Counted from the stretch's first letter, positions 17,103 to 26,221 are shown. The stretch is 59,745 nucleotides of DNA from Bacillus timonensis (GCF_000285535.1 NZ_HE610985.1:368633-428377), one strand, 5' to 3'. Numbers and translations: made by a program. Notes: a model not told the origin generated them from the sequence alone.

Positions 17103-17636
17103 TTATTCAGCTTTTCCTGCTTCGATTTCGATTGAAATTTTCACTTGGTCTCCAACGAGAACGCCACCAGTTTCTAATGCAGCATTCCATACTAAACCAT
17201 AATCGCTACGATTGATGCTACCTGTTGCACTAAATCCAGCTTTTTCATTTCCCCAAGGATCCTTACCAGAACCTTCGAATACAACCTTGAACGTTTCTGT
17301 TTTTGTTGTTCCGAGGATTGTCAAATCACCAGTTACATCATACTCACCATCATCAGTTTTAACGATAGATGTTGATTTAAAGCTCATTTCTGGATGATTT
17401 TCTACATCAAAGAAATCAGCAGAACGAAGATGGTTGTCACGATCTGCATTCTTTGTATTAATACTTGAAAGATCTACTTTAAATTCGATGTTTGCAGAGG
17501 TTAAATCAGCTGGATCAGCCTCAATTGTTGCTTCAAACTTTTCAAAAGAACCTTTTACCTTAGCAATCATCATATGTTTTACCGAAAAATCAATACTGCT
17601 GTGTGATGCATCTACTGCCCATTTTGTGTTTGTCAT
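17103..17636 (-). CDS. YceI-family polyisoprenoid-binding-like protein
   Basis: A 177-residue lipocalin-like beta-barrel protein of the YceI family, members of which bind isoprenoid quinones or other lipids. Typical stretches are KWAVDASHSSIDFSVKHMM at the start, HLRSADFFDVENHPEMSF in the middle and AGFSATGSINRSDYGLVWN near the end. No signal peptide is seen, so it is predicted to be cytoplasmic, unlike E. coli YceI. Start ATG 17636 has a GGGGAG site. Two palindromes lie 37-70 bp upstream and probably control it. Confidence 0.9.
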   Translation of the reverse strand: MTNTKWAVDASHSSIDFSVKHMMIAKVKGSFEKFEATIEADPADLTSANIEFKVDLSSINTKNADRDNHLRSADFFDVENHPEMSFKSTSIVKTDDGEYDVTGDLTILGTTKTETFKVVFEGSGKDPWGNEKAGFSATGSINRSDYGLVWNAALETGGVLVGDQVKISIEIEAGKAE

Positions 17637-17672
17637 GTTAAATCTCCCCTAAAAAATTATTTTAAAATCATT

Positions 17673-17690
17673 TATCTTCAATTCAAGATA
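17673..17690. promoter_or_regulatory. Operator-like palindrome 1 upstream of the YceI gene
   Basis: TATCTT and AAGATA arms separated by CAATTC. The arms and spacing resemble the MhqR (MarR-family, quinone-stress) operator consensus of B. subtilis as I remember it (TATCT/AGATA arms around a central AATT). The regulator is inferred. Confidence 0.5.
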
Positions 17691-17691
17691 A

Positions 17692-17706
17692 TTATCTTTA
17701 AGATAA
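17692..17706. promoter_or_regulatory. Operator-like palindrome 2 upstream of the YceI gene
   Basis: Perfect arms TTATCTT and AAGATAA around one T, one base after palindrome 1. It repeats the same half-site sequence. Confidence 0.5.
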
Positions 17707-17870
17707 ATTATAAAGCTGACCTCTCTTCGTGTCAATAAAAATAATTAAAATTTTAAGCATTATTAATGATTGCAAGTGTATCCCATAGTAAAATTAGCAT
17801 AATGCATGTAAAAGAAGGGGAATTTAAAAAATAATGATTTGTTCCTTTTCTATCTTTGGAGGTTTTTACT

Positions 17871-19214
17871 ATGTTTGTTGAAATTCTAATACTGGTTGTT
17901 TTAATTTTATTAAATTCATTTTTTGCCGCTTCTGAAATGGCAATGGTTTCATTAAATGACAATAAAGTAAAAATGATGGCTGATAGTGGGGATAAAAAAG
18001 CAATTTTGTTACATAGGCTTCTTTCAAATCCAAGTGGATTTTTAGCCACAATCCAAATTGGGATAACATTGGCAGGCTTTTTAGCAAGTGCATTTGCAGC
18101 TGGAAGTTTTGCCACATACTTAACGAATTGGCTCGTCGAAATAGGAGTTCCGATTGCACCGTCCGTCATTGATTCCATATCCGTAATAGTGATTACACTC
18201 ATTTTGTCCTATTTTACGTTAGTAATTGGAGAACTTGTACCGAAAAGGCTGGCGTTACAAAAGGCGGAAGAAATCTCATTGATTGCAGCTAGGCCGTTAA
18301 CTATTTTATCGAAGATCACACTACCATTTGTAAAACTTCTAACATTGTCTACAAACGGACTTGTACGTTTATTCGGAGTTGATCCAAATGCTGATGATGA
18401 AAATGTTACAGAAGAAGAAATTCGGATGATGGTTGATGTAGGTAAAGAAAGAGGTACGATTCAGGAATCAGAGAAGTTCATGATTAACAATATTTTTGAA
18501 TTTGATAATAAAACCGTCTCTGACATTATGACACATCGGACAAATATTATTGGGATACCGCTCGATTACACATTAAAAGAAATCATTCATCTTGTAAATG
18601 TCGAAAAATACACGCGGTTTCCTGTTTATGATGAGAGCATCGATCAAATTGTCGGCATATTACATTCAAAAGAATTAATAAAATTTGTTAATGATTGTGA
18701 TGAAGTCTCCTTTCATTTAAAAGATCTGCTAAGGGATCCTTATTTTGTATTAGAATCAAAACACACAAATGAATTATTTAAGGAAATGCAAAAAAACAAT
18801 ATTCATATGGCAATTGTCATTGATGAATATGGGGGAACAGATGGTATTGTTACCATCGAGGACCTAATTGAAGAAATCGTCGGAAATATTTTTGATGAAT
18901 ATGATGAATATACGATTGATGATGAAGAATTTATTCAGCTTGATGATAAGACGTATTCCATGGCTGGAACAATCAATTTATATGAAGTTGAAGATATTTT
19001 AAAGGTTGATCTTCCAACAGATGAATACGATACATTAAGTGGCTTTGTGATTGGTCAATTAGGGTATATTCCATCAGGAGATGTCCACCCAGAAATTGAA
19101 TACAAAGATCATACGTTTAAGGTTGTTGAAATGGACGAGAAACGAATAATGAGAATAAAAGTAATCAATAATCTTGATTCGGTCGTAAAAGAAGAAGAAA
19201 CAGAAAAAGATTAA
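17871..19214 (+). CDS. CNNM-domain/CBS-pair membrane protein (CorC/HlyC family; MpfA-like)
   Basis: Membrane protein of 447 residues. An N-terminal CNNM/DUF21 domain (about 1-190, four hydrophobic segments, including LNSFFAASEMAMVSLN) is followed by two CBS repeats (about 205-330, including DIMTHRTNIIGIP and MAIVIDEYGGTDGIVTIEDL) and a C-terminal CorC_HlyC domain. B. subtilis MpfA (YhdP) of this family exports Mg2+, so a role in ion efflux is the best guess. ATG 17871 has TGGAGG 8 nt upstream; TTG 17856 lies in the ribosome site. It is a single gene with a terminator. Confidence 0.88.
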   Translation: MFVEILILVVLILLNSFFAASEMAMVSLNDNKVKMMADSGDKKAILLHRLLSNPSGFLATIQIGITLAGFLASAFAAGSFATYLTNWLVEIGVPIAPSVIDSISVIVITLILSYFTLVIGELVPKRLALQKAEEISLIAARPLTILSKITLPFVKLLTLSTNGLVRLFGVDPNADDENVTEEEIRMMVDVGKERGTIQESEKFMINNIFEFDNKTVSDIMTHRTNIIGIPLDYTLKEIIHLVNVEKYTRFPVYDESIDQIVGILHSKELIKFVNDCDEVSFHLKDLLRDPYFVLESKHTNELFKEMQKNNIHMAIVIDEYGGTDGIVTIEDLIEEIVGNIFDEYDEYTIDDEEFIQLDDKTYSMAGTINLYEVEDILKVDLPTDEYDTLSGFVIGQLGYIPSGDVHPEIEYKDHTFKVVEMDEKRIMRIKVINNLDSVVKEEETEKD

Positions 19215-19256
19215 CATTATTTCGAAGTGAAAAAACTATTGCTAAAAAACGCGATA

Positions 19257-19293
19257 AAAAAAGGTGTTCCAATCATAGTTGGAACACCTTTTT
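19257..19293. terminator. Strong bidirectional terminator
   Basis: Long stem AAAAGGTGTTCCAA/TTGGAACACCTTTT with a TCATAG loop, between the convergent CNNM gene and the NSS transporter gene. Confidence 0.95.
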
Positions 19294-20635
19294 AAATAAT
19301 GCCAAGACTATCTAAAAATACAATGACAATGACAATCGGTACAACGTATCGAATTAAAAAGAACCAAACTTTTAAAAGTGTAAAAGGAAATCCGCTTCCC
19401 AGCCTCATTTCCTCGAAAAGGGCTTTTCTTGGAAATTTAAATGAGACAAATAAGGAAATAAAAAAAGCTCCTATAGGTAAGAGAATATTACTTACAAGGT
19501 AATCCGCAAAATCAAAGATGGATTTTCCGAATAGACTTACATCACTCCATACTCCAAACGAAAGAGAAGATGGGACTCCTATCATAAATATGACAAGACC
19601 TGACACCCATGCATTTAACTTACGCTTTTGCTCATCACCTTTTGATAAATTTGAAACGATTAATTCAAGCATTGAAAATGCTGAAGTTAGTGTAGCAAAT
19701 AAAAATAATAACAGAAATGCTACTAAAAAAATCATCCCAAATGGCATGTTACTAAATACCGTCGGCAATACATTAAATAAGAGAACAGGTCCTGCATCAG
19801 GTTCCAAGCTAAAAGCAAAGACAGCTGGAAAGATAGCCAGCCCAGCCAAAAGTGTAACTAAAATATTTAATAACACGATTGAAAATGCAGATTGCACTAA
19901 GTTTTCCTTTTTCGAAAGATAGGAGCTGTAGGTTAACATCGTACAGGCACCAACACTTAATGCAAAAAAGGATTGACCTAAAGCGAATAGAATAGTGTCA
20001 GATGTGATTGATGAAAGGGAAGGCTTTAGAATAAACATGATTCCCTCAAGCGAGTTTTCAAGTGTTACCGAGCGAATAATAATGACAATGAAAAGGATAA
20101 AAAGTGCTGGCATCATCCATTTACTTGCTGTTTCTATCCCTGCTTGAACACCTTTTGCTACGACAATAATGGTAATTAACATAAATACAAGCTGTGCTGT
20201 AACTACAAGAAATGGATTTGAAATCGTTTCTCCAAAATACTTTCCATACTCAGTTTCAGTCAATCCATTTAATCTTCCGATACTTCCACTAAACAAGTAA
20301 ATTAATATCCAGCCACCCACAACACTATAAAAAGAAAGTAATATAGCATTTGTTATAAAACCTAAACGACCAACGAAGTGCCAATTTGTTCGTGGAGCCA
20401 ACTCCTTGAACGAGTCGATTGCATTTTTTTGGGTAGATCTCCCTATCACAAATTCAGCTAACAAGAGAGGTAATCCTATTAATAATGTAAAAAAGAGAAA
20501 TAATAAAAAGAAAATTCCACCACCGCTAGTACCTGCTACATAAGGAAATTTCCAAATTGCCCCTAATCCAATAGCAGAACCTGCTGCTGCTAAAATAAAG
20601 CTAATTTTTGACGACCATTGTTCTGATTGTTTCAA
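19292..20635 (-). CDS. Sodium-dependent transporter of the NSS (SNF) family
   Basis: Na+-coupled amino-acid-type symporter of the LeuT fold, 447 residues with about 11-12 membrane segments. The family start [19 protein letters not shown] and [16 protein letters not shown], which carries Na+ and substrate site residues, are clear. It resembles B. subtilis YhdH and YocR. The start is TTG 20635 with GGAGG 7 nt upstream. The substrate is not readable from the sequence. Confidence 0.92.
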   Translation of the reverse strand: MKQSEQWSSKISFILAAAGSAIGLGAIWKFPYVAGTSGGGIFFLLFLFFTLLIGLPLLLAEFVIGRSTQKNAIDSFKELAPRTNWHFVGRLGFITNAILLSFYSVVGGWILIYLFSGSIGRLNGLTETEYGKYFGETISNPFLVVTAQLVFMLITIIVVAKGVQAGIETASKWMMPALFILFIVIIIRSVTLENSLEGIMFILKPSLSSITSDTILFALGQSFFALSVGACTMLTYSSYLSKKENLVQSAFSIVLLNILVTLLAGLAIFPAVFAFSLEPDAGPVLLFNVLPTVFSNMPFGMIFLVAFLLLFLFATLTSAFSMLELIVSNLSKGDEQKRKLNAWVSGLVIFMIGVPSSLSFGVWSDVSLFGKSIFDFADYLVSNILLPIGAFFISLFVSFKFPRKALFEEMRLGSGFPFTLLKVWFFLIRYVVPIVIVIVFLDSLGII

Positions 20636-20779
20636 CCAAATACCTCCATTGCAACTTCATATTGTTTTATTGTTTGTTATGTGAAATAAAATAAAACGTA
20701 TTATCACACGAAAGCAAAAAAACAATTTTCACTACACGAAAAAAATGTAGCCTGAAATTGTAAAATGTTCAGAAAATAA

Positions 20780-20808
20780 TTGACGCAAAGCGTCTAGAAT
20801 GATAATAT
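20780..20808 (+). promoter_or_regulatory. Candidate sigma-A promoter of the TrpXYZ-like operon
   Basis: TTGACG, a 17-bp spacer and TAATAT. A short perfect palindrome (GACGC AAA GCGTC, 20782-20794) overlaps the -35 element and could be an operator. Upstream (20641-20779) is AT-rich sequence in which I see no gene. Confidence 0.45.
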
Positions 20809-20882
20809 TACGATTAACCAATTACATACATTAACGCTTTTTCGCTTTTATGCAGCAAAGTCAAAGTGTATGAATATTATTA

Positions 20883-20909
20883 TTCTAGTAAAATAATAAT
20901 GTACTAGAA
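20883..20909 (+). promoter_or_regulatory. Inverted repeat in the leader of the importer operon
   Basis: Perfect 8-bp arms TTCTAGTA and TACTAGAA separated by 11 nt of A and T. It lies about 40 nt before the first gene. No T-box AGGGTGG sequence is present. Confidence 0.4.
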
Positions 20910-20946
20910 AATCAAAAAAGAGTAAAGACATTTCGGGGGGATATGC

Positions 20947-21966
20947 ATGAAAAGTTCAAGTAAAATGTTAGGAGTGTTATTAGCTGGCTTCCTTGCATTA
21001 GCAGGATGTGGAAGTGAAGACGCTGGTAACACTTCCAAGGATGCTGGTAATAGCAGCGAAAAAGATCAAGTAGTAGTGGGCATCTCGCAATATGCACCAC
21101 ATACTTCATTAGACGCTGCAACTGAAGGTTTCATCAAGGCATTAGAAGATGAAGGCTTTAAGGAAGGGGAAAATTTAAAAATTGATTCTCAAAATGCTCA
21201 AGGTGAGCAAAGTAATACTGCAACAATAGCCCAAAACCTTGTTGGTAATAATGTAGATTTAATTTTTGCTAACGCAACACCGAGTGCAATGGCTGTACTT
21301 AATGCAACTAGTGATATTCCAATTATCTTTACTTCGGTTACAGATCCAGTTGGTGCTGGATTAGTAGAAGCATTTGATAAACCAGGTGAGAATATCACGG
21401 GTACTACTGACAACCATCCAGATGCTACAAAAACTACCATCAACTTTATTACGGAGGAAATGGGTGCTAAGAAGATTGGTGTTATCTACAACTCTGGTGA
21501 ACAAAACTCTGTAGTACAAGTCGAACAAGTAAAAGAATTTGCTGAAAAAGGTGGGGCAGAATTAGTTGAAGTTTCTGTTTCTACAACAGCTGAAGTCAAT
21601 CAAGCTGCTCAAAGCTTAGTTGGACGTGTTGATGCCATTTATATTCCGACTGATAACACTGCTGTTCAAGCTTTAGATTCAATCATTGCAGTAGCAAACG
21701 AAAAGGATATTCCACTATTCGTTGGTGAACTTGATTCAATGAAGGCTGGTGGATTTGCAGCTAGCGGATTTGAATACTATGATATCGGTTACCAATCTGG
21801 CCTAATGGCTGCTAAGATTCTAAAAGGTGAGAAGAAAGCTTCTGAAATGCCAGTTGAACTTCCAAACAGCTTACAGCTTGTCATAAACAAAAAAGCAGCG
21901 GAAGAGCAAGGTATCGAGATAAAACCTGAATGGGAAGAAATTGCTGACATCTACGAAGGTGAATAA
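20947..21966 (+). CDS. ABC transporter substrate-binding lipoprotein (ABC_sub_bind/TrpX-like)
   Basis: Extracytoplasmic solute receptor of 339 residues. A lipoprotein signal ends in LALAGC, with Cys at about residue 22, followed by a Ser/Asn/Gly-rich linker. The body fits the PF04392 family (LVGNNVDLIFANATPSAM, IPIIFTSVTDPVGAGLV). Members include TrpX of streptococci, linked to tryptophan or other aromatic amino-acid uptake; here the substrate is inferred from family only. ATG 20947 has a GGGGGG site. It is the first gene of a three-gene operon. Confidence 0.88.
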   Translation: MKSSSKMLGVLLAGFLALAGCGSEDAGNTSKDAGNSSEKDQVVVGISQYAPHTSLDAATEGFIKALEDEGFKEGENLKIDSQNAQGEQSNTATIAQNLVGNNVDLIFANATPSAMAVLNATSDIPIIFTSVTDPVGAGLVEAFDKPGENITGTTDNHPDATKTTINFITEEMGAKKIGVIYNSGEQNSVVQVEQVKEFAEKGGAELVEVSVSTTAEVNQAAQSLVGRVDAIYIPTDNTAVQALDSIIAVANEKDIPLFVGELDSMKAGGFAASGFEYYDIGYQSGLMAAKILKGEKKASEMPVELPNSLQLVINKKAAEEQGIEIKPEWEEIADIYEGE

Positions 21967-21973
21967 TCAATGA

Positions 21974-22238
21974 TGTTCAAAAAGTCCGGTGAAAATACCA
22001 CATCGATAGCGGATCTTCGACTAAATACCGACACGTCCTGTGTCGAACGTCGAAGTCATCACATCCTGTGGAAGCTCGTTGGCTTACTTTTGCGTTCCTC
22101 ACGTATTAATTATATACGTTCCGGTACTCAAAGCTTCGCCGCCTCGAACTTTCGACGCACAGGATGTGCTAGTGTCGACAATGCCAAAGGACGTGGCGTT
22201 CTGGTCGACGTGGTCCTTTTCATCCTCCTTTTTGAACA
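21974..22238. repeat. ~265-bp imperfect inverted-repeat (MITE-like) element
   Basis: The ends are 11-bp terminal inverted repeats, TGTTCAAAAAG (21974-21984) and CTTTTTGAACA (22228-22238). Pairing continues inward: GGTGAAAA with TTTTCATCC, ACCAC with GTGGT, TCGA with TCGA. Inside are a CGACAC/GTGTCG hairpin (about 22029-22045) and a distant pair ACATCCTGTG (22061-22070)/CACAGGATGT (22158-22167). The stretch looks richer in G+C than its flanks. It carries no convincing gene, despite short open frames. No clear target duplication or transposase is seen. It lies between the receptor and permease genes and would form a large RNA fold in the operon transcript. Confidence 0.65.
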
Positions 22239-22264
22239 CGTACTTAAAGAAAGGATGATTCAAC

Positions 22265-23296
22265 ATGTTTACGGCATTATTTGGGGCATTTGAATCAGGA
22301 ATCATCTATGCAATCATGGCAATTGGTGTTTACCTGTCCTTCCGTATACTAGATTTTCCAGACTTGACGGTTGACGGCAGCTTCGTTACAGGAGCTGCTG
22401 TTTCCGCCATTTTAATAACAAATGGAGTAAATCCTTTTATCGCAACACTTCTAGCACTTGTTGCCGGATTTATTGCTGGTAGTATCACTGGATTACTGCA
22501 CACGGTAGGTAGAATTAATGCATTACTATCTGGTATTTTGATGATGATCGCCCTTTATTCTATAAATCTACGAATTATGGGCAAATCAAATGTTTCATTA
22601 TTAAACATTGATACAGCTTTTACAAACGTTTCTAATGTATCAGCTTCTCTAGGCTTAGATTCCTTTTTTAATTCTATTTTAACAGCTACAGGATTAGGTG
22701 AAAGCTTACCTAAAACGTGGGGAATCCTCATTTTTATGATAGTTGTTACTTTTGCAATTAAATTATTAATTGACCTATTCTTACGAACAGAAATTGGTCT
22801 AGCGATAAGGGCAACGGGTGACAACAAAAAAATGATTTCCAGCTTTTCTGCAAATACAAATCTAATGACGATACTTGGATTAGGTCTATCCAATGCTCTA
22901 GTAGCATTCTCAGGTTCACTAATCGCCCAACAAGGTGGATTCGCCGATGTTGGAATGGGAATTGGGATGATTGTTATTGGGTTAGCTTCCGTGATTATCG
23001 GTGAAGCCTTATTTGGTGCCAAAACGATTGCAAGAGCTACAATTGCAGTTATTGGTGGGGCAATCATTTATCGTATTGTTGTATCACTTGCATTACGTGT
23101 TGAGTTCCTACAACCAGGGGATATGAAATTAATTACCGCAATCATTGTAATCATTGCGCTAGTTCTTCCGAAAGTTCTTGAAGGAACAAAAGAGAAAAGC
23201 AGAAGGGCAAAACGACAGCAGCAACTTGTACAATCGAACAATGTACCTTCAGAAAGAAAGGGTGAGGCGAGTGCTACAATTAAATCAAATTCATAA
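22265..23296 (+). CDS. ABC transporter permease (BPD_transp_2/TrpY-like)
   Basis: Membrane permease of 343 residues with about eight or nine hydrophobic segments, in the branched-chain-type permease family. Start-region motifs such as YLSFRILDFPDLTVDGSF and the central GLSNALVAFSGSLIAQQGGFADVG are typical of the PF04392-partner permeases. ATG 22265 follows AAAGGATG. Its last 26 bases overlap the ATPase gene. The structured element separates it from its receptor gene. Confidence 0.9.
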   Translation: MFTALFGAFESGIIYAIMAIGVYLSFRILDFPDLTVDGSFVTGAAVSAILITNGVNPFIATLLALVAGFIAGSITGLLHTVGRINALLSGILMMIALYSINLRIMGKSNVSLLNIDTAFTNVSNVSASLGLDSFFNSILTATGLGESLPKTWGILIFMIVVTFAIKLLIDLFLRTEIGLAIRATGDNKKMISSFSANTNLMTILGLGLSNALVAFSGSLIAQQGGFADVGMGIGMIVIGLASVIIGEALFGAKTIARATIAVIGGAIIYRIVVSLALRVEFLQPGDMKLITAIIVIIALVLPKVLEGTKEKSRRAKRQQQLVQSNNVPSERKGEASATIKSNS

Positions 23297-24065
23297 AATT
23301 TTTAATGAAGGTACTCCCGATGAAAAGATTGCCCTAGATTGGACGAATTTACAGTTAAAAGAAGGAGATTTTGTTACTGTAATTGGAAGTAATGGTGCTG
23401 GTAAATCTACGTTAATGAATGTGATTTCAGGTGTATTGATTCCTGATGCTGGTTCTGTAGAGATAGCAGGTAAAGATGTTACATTTTTACCAGAACACAA
23501 ACGGGCTAGGCTTATTGGACGTGTATTCCAGGACCCAATGGCTGGAACTGCTCCAAACATGACCATTGAGGAAAATTTAGCAATGGCCTACTCACGAAAT
23601 AAATCTCGCACACTACGTAGAGGAGTAACAAAGAAACGTAAGGACTACTTTAAAGAAGTACTCCAATCTCTAAACTTAGGATTAGAGAATCGCTTATCTG
23701 CAAAAGTCGGTTTGTTATCTGGTGGAGAACGCCAAGCCTTATCACTTTTAATGGCTACCTTCACAGAACCTTCAATCTTATTACTGGATGAACATACGGC
23801 AGCACTTGACCCTGCTCGTGCAGAATTAATTACAAACTTAACCAAAGAAATAGTCGAGAAATACAATCTAACAACACTAATGGTCACACATAATATGCAA
23901 CAAGCACTTGATTTAGGAAATCGTCTGATTATGATGGATAAGGGACAAATTATTTTAGAAGTTGATGAACAAGAAAAAGCGAATTTGACTGTTGATCAAT
24001 TGCTAAATGAGTTCCAACGTATCAGAGGCGCAAAGATGACAAATGACCGTGCTTTACTTTCATAA
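23271..24065 (+). CDS. ABC transporter ATP-binding protein (TrpZ-like)
   Basis: Cytoplasmic ATPase of the importer, 264 residues. Walker A is GSNGAGKST, signature LLSGGERQALSL, Walker B SILLLDEHTAALD, and the switch His is in LMVTHNM. I chose GTG 23271 (VLQLNQIHKIF) because AAAGGGTGAGG lies just upstream. The open frame reaches back to 23178, but that part overlaps the permease deeply and has no family similarity. It ends the operon before a strong terminator. Confidence 0.92.
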   Translation: MLQLNQIHKIFNEGTPDEKIALDWTNLQLKEGDFVTVIGSNGAGKSTLMNVISGVLIPDAGSVEIAGKDVTFLPEHKRARLIGRVFQDPMAGTAPNMTIEENLAMAYSRNKSRTLRRGVTKKRKDYFKEVLQSLNLGLENRLSAKVGLLSGGERQALSLLMATFTEPSILLLDEHTAALDPARAELITNLTKEIVEKYNLTTLMVTHNMQQALDLGNRLIMMDKGQIILEVDEQEKANLTVDQLLNEFQRIRGAKMTNDRALLS

Positions 24066-24117
24066 CGTGAAACTTCTATCAGTTGGAGATTTTATTGTCT
24101 ATTACATGTCAATAAAT

Positions 24118-24155
24118 AAAAAACGGCCGCTTAATTACGAAGCGGTCGTTTTTTA
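24118..24155. terminator. Bidirectional terminator after the importer operon
   Basis: 12-bp stem AAACGGCCGCTT/AAGCGGTCGTTT (one G-T pair), followed by T6. It also ends the small convergent gene at 24153-24353. Confidence 0.9.
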
Positions 24156-24353
24156 TGCGGTGGATTGATTTTCGACAAGTTTTTGTTTTTCTCTTTCGAT
24201 ATCTATCGCAGATACAATATACGCAAAGCCATTTAAAACCAAAATGACGACATTCGATTGTACTCGTTCCGTTTCCCCTAAATGCGTATTCATCAAGATA
24301 ATGCCAGAGTAAAGTACCACAAAAATTAATGCTATTTTATTCATTACTGCCAT
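24153..24353 (-). CDS. Small two-helix membrane protein, unknown function
   Basis: A 66-residue protein with two hydrophobic segments (about residues 5-22 and 34-50) and a charged tail ending in REKQKLVENQSTA. AAGGAG lies 10 nt before ATG 24353, and a terminator lies directly at its end, which supports a real gene. I do not recognise the family. Confidence 0.6.
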   Translation of the reverse strand: MAVMNKIALIFVVLYSGIILMNTHLGETERVQSNVVILVLNGFAYIVSAIDIEREKQKLVENQSTA

Positions 24354-24531
24354 TCAACGACAACTCCTTTGCTTGCGGGATTATTATTATTCTATTTAGG
24401 AATCGTTTGTCCTATGAGCTTAAATCCAATTAACCATGTAAAAATAGATGGATGTACTACGGATACGCGTCCAATCAAGTTAGTTTCATTCCCATACTTT
24501 ATTGTATAAGCTTGAAGGGAGTGAAACCGAT

Positions 24532-24741
24532 ATGAGTGAAAATAAAAGACGTCATGTGATTAATGCAGACAGAGTCATTATCAATGCAGATGAGGTTATT
24601 ATTATCGAAACAAATGACAAAAGAAGACATAATCGACGTGATTTTGATGATGTAGGTGGTGTTGAAGACCGTAGACGCCATCGTGATGATGAAGTAATGG
24701 GTGAACAGGAAAATGAACGTAAAAGAATGTTTCCATGGTAA
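24532..24741 (+). CDS. Small, highly charged protein of unknown function
   Basis: A 69-residue hydrophilic protein. The first half repeats a beta-like pattern (VINADRVIINADEVIII). The second half is rich in Arg, Asp and Glu (DKRRHNRRDF, DRRRHRDDE) and ends in RMFPW. ATG 24532 has GAAGGGAG upstream. Such Arg/Asp-rich small proteins are often spore-associated in Bacillaceae, but nothing here proves it. A stem-loop follows. Confidence 0.6.
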   Translation: MSENKRRHVINADRVIINADEVIIIETNDKRRHNRRDFDDVGGVEDRRRHRDDEVMGEQENERKRMFPW

Positions 24742-24750
24742 TCTATAAAA

Positions 24751-24796
24751 ATCACATGGGTGTTCCAAAATTTTGGGACACTCATTTTAATGTGAT
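24751..24796 (+). terminator. Two-tier stem-loop after the small charged gene
   Basis: Outer arms ATCACAT and ATGTGAT and inner arms GTGTTCC/GGGACAC around AAAATTTT. There is no clear U tract, so terminator activity is uncertain. Confidence 0.45.
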
Positions 24797-24828
24797 GGTG
24801 AAAATTTAGCTCCATAATCGGAAATTTT

Positions 24829-24857
24829 TTCACGAATCAGGAAAGAATGTGTATAAT
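24829..24857 (+). promoter_or_regulatory. Candidate sigma-A promoter
   Basis: TTCACG, a 17-bp spacer and a perfect TATAAT (24852-24857), 41 bp before the start of the following gene. Confidence 0.55.
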
Positions 24858-24898
24858 AGTTACGGACTTTATTCAATTTGAAGGGTGGAAATATAAGA

Positions 24899-25192
24899 AT
24901 GAATATTACCGGATATTCGGTTGAAAGATTAAAGGATCCAACAGGCATATTAGAGGGAGAGCGCTATGAGTTCTTTTTGGAAATCGAGGTTCCTGAGGAT
25001 GATGAACTATATTCTGAAAATGGAATTGAACTAAAAGTAATTTTTGCAATCGATAGTAGGGGAGAGAGAATCGCCCAATATTATTTTTATGAAAAAGGCA
25101 CTGAAAAAGTGCTTGATTTCGAGCTAGAGGAAGAAGAAGAAATCACGGTTAATGAATTTTGTAAAACACATTTAGACGAACAAAATGAATAA
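24899..25192 (+). CDS. Small acidic protein (resembles DUF6509)
   Basis: A 97-residue acidic cytoplasmic protein. The start MNITGYSVERLKDPTGIL and RYEFFLEIEVPEDDELYSENG resemble a small Bacillus family that I recall as DUF6509; no function is known. ATG 24899 has GAAGGGTGG at normal spacing; the frame-extending TTG 24878 lies in that site. It has its own promoter with a perfect -10 box. ppaC follows 89 bp downstream. Confidence 0.7.
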   Translation: MNITGYSVERLKDPTGILEGERYEFFLEIEVPEDDELYSENGIELKVIFAIDSRGERIAQYYFYEKGTEKVLDFELEEEEEITVNEFCKTHLDEQNE

Positions 25193-25281
25193 AAATGTCC
25201 AAAATTCTTTATCGTTCAGGAATCTTTGTGTAAAATGAGAGAGTATATCATACATATTAAGCAATAAGGAGTAATGCATAA

Positions 25282-26217
25282 ATGGAAAAAGTACTTGTTT
25301 TCGGTCATAAAAATCCAGATACGGATACAATTTGTTCAGCGATTGCTTATGCTGAGTTAAAAAGGAAGCTAGGCTTAGAAGCTGAGCCGGTACGCTTAGG
25401 TGAAGTAAACAGTGAAACCCAATATGCATTGGATTATTTCAAAGCTGAAGCACCTCGATTAGTTGAAAATGTAGCAAATGAAGTTGAATCTGTCATTTTA
25501 GTTGACCACAATGAACGTCAACAAAGTGCAGATGGACTTGAAAAAGTAAAAATCAAAGAGGTAATCGATCACCATCGTGTAGCAAATTTTGAAACAAGTG
25601 ATCCATTATATTTCCGTGTAGAGCCTGTTGGTTGTACAGCAACTATTCTTAACAAACTTTACAAAGAAAATAATGTTGAAATCACAAAAGAAATTGCTGG
25701 TTTAATGCTTTCAGCAATTATCTCTGATTCACTACTATTTAAATCTCCAACTTGCACTGAGGAAGATATTCAAGCTGCTCGTGAGTTAGCAGAGATTGCA
25801 GGAGTCGATGCAGATGCATATGGCCTTGAAATGTTAAAAGCTGGTGCAAATGTAAGTGACAAGACTGCGGAACAATTAGTTTCTTTAGATTCTAAAGAAT
25901 TCTCAATGAATGGCAGCAAAGTCCAAATCGCTCAAGTAAACGTTGTGGACCCACAGGACGTATTAGCAAGACAGAGTGAGCTTGAAAATGTGATGAATCA
26001 ACAAATCAGTGAAAATGGACTTGATTTATTCTTACTTGTCATTACAGATATTTTAAACAACGATTCTGTAGGACTAGCAGTCGGTGCAAAAACAGAAGCC
26101 GTAGAAAAAGCATTTAATGTAACCCTAGAAAACAAAACAGCCGATTTAAAAGGTGTTGTTTCTCGTAAGAAACAAGTTGTTCCAGTACTTACTGAAAGTT
26201 TTAATAGCCTATCATAA
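25282..26217 (+). CDS. ppaC: Manganese-dependent inorganic pyrophosphatase (family II)
   Basis: Cytosolic enzyme that hydrolyses pyrophosphate to phosphate, pulling biosynthetic reactions forward. It has 311 residues, close to the B. subtilis enzyme. DHH-family motifs are clear: [14 protein letters not shown] (metal His and Asp), [12 protein letters not shown] and, in the C-terminal DHHA2 domain, [14 protein letters not shown] lies 10 nt before ATG 25282. Single gene with its own terminator. Confidence 0.97.
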   Translation: MEKVLVFGHKNPDTDTICSAIAYAELKRKLGLEAEPVRLGEVNSETQYALDYFKAEAPRLVENVANEVESVILVDHNERQQSADGLEKVKIKEVIDHHRVANFETSDPLYFRVEPVGCTATILNKLYKENNVEITKEIAGLMLSAIISDSLLFKSPTCTEEDIQAARELAEIAGVDADAYGLEMLKAGANVSDKTAEQLVSLDSKEFSMNGSKVQIAQVNVVDPQDVLARQSELENVMNQQISENGLDLFLLVITDILNNDSVGLAVGAKTEAVEKAFNVTLENKTADLKGVVSRKKQVVPVLTESFNSLS

Positions 26218-26221
26218 TAAT

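Noticed and set aside
17753-18202. 149-residue minus-strand gene
   Set aside because: It is antisense to the CNNM coding start, lacks a ribosome site and has low-complexity content.
20810-20946. T-box or tryptophan riboswitch before the importer operon
   Set aside because: No AGGGTGG-type T-box sequence or terminator/antiterminator pair is visible.
21974-22238. Insertion sequence
   Set aside because: There is no transposase frame and no clear target-site duplication.
21970-22293. Coding gene in the gap between receptor and permease
   Set aside because: Open frames on both strands overlap each other, lack ribosome sites and lie wholly in the inverted-repeat element.
22555-23067. 170-residue minus-strand gene
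   Set aside because: Antisense shadow of the permease gene with a Pro/Ile-rich composition and no start signals.
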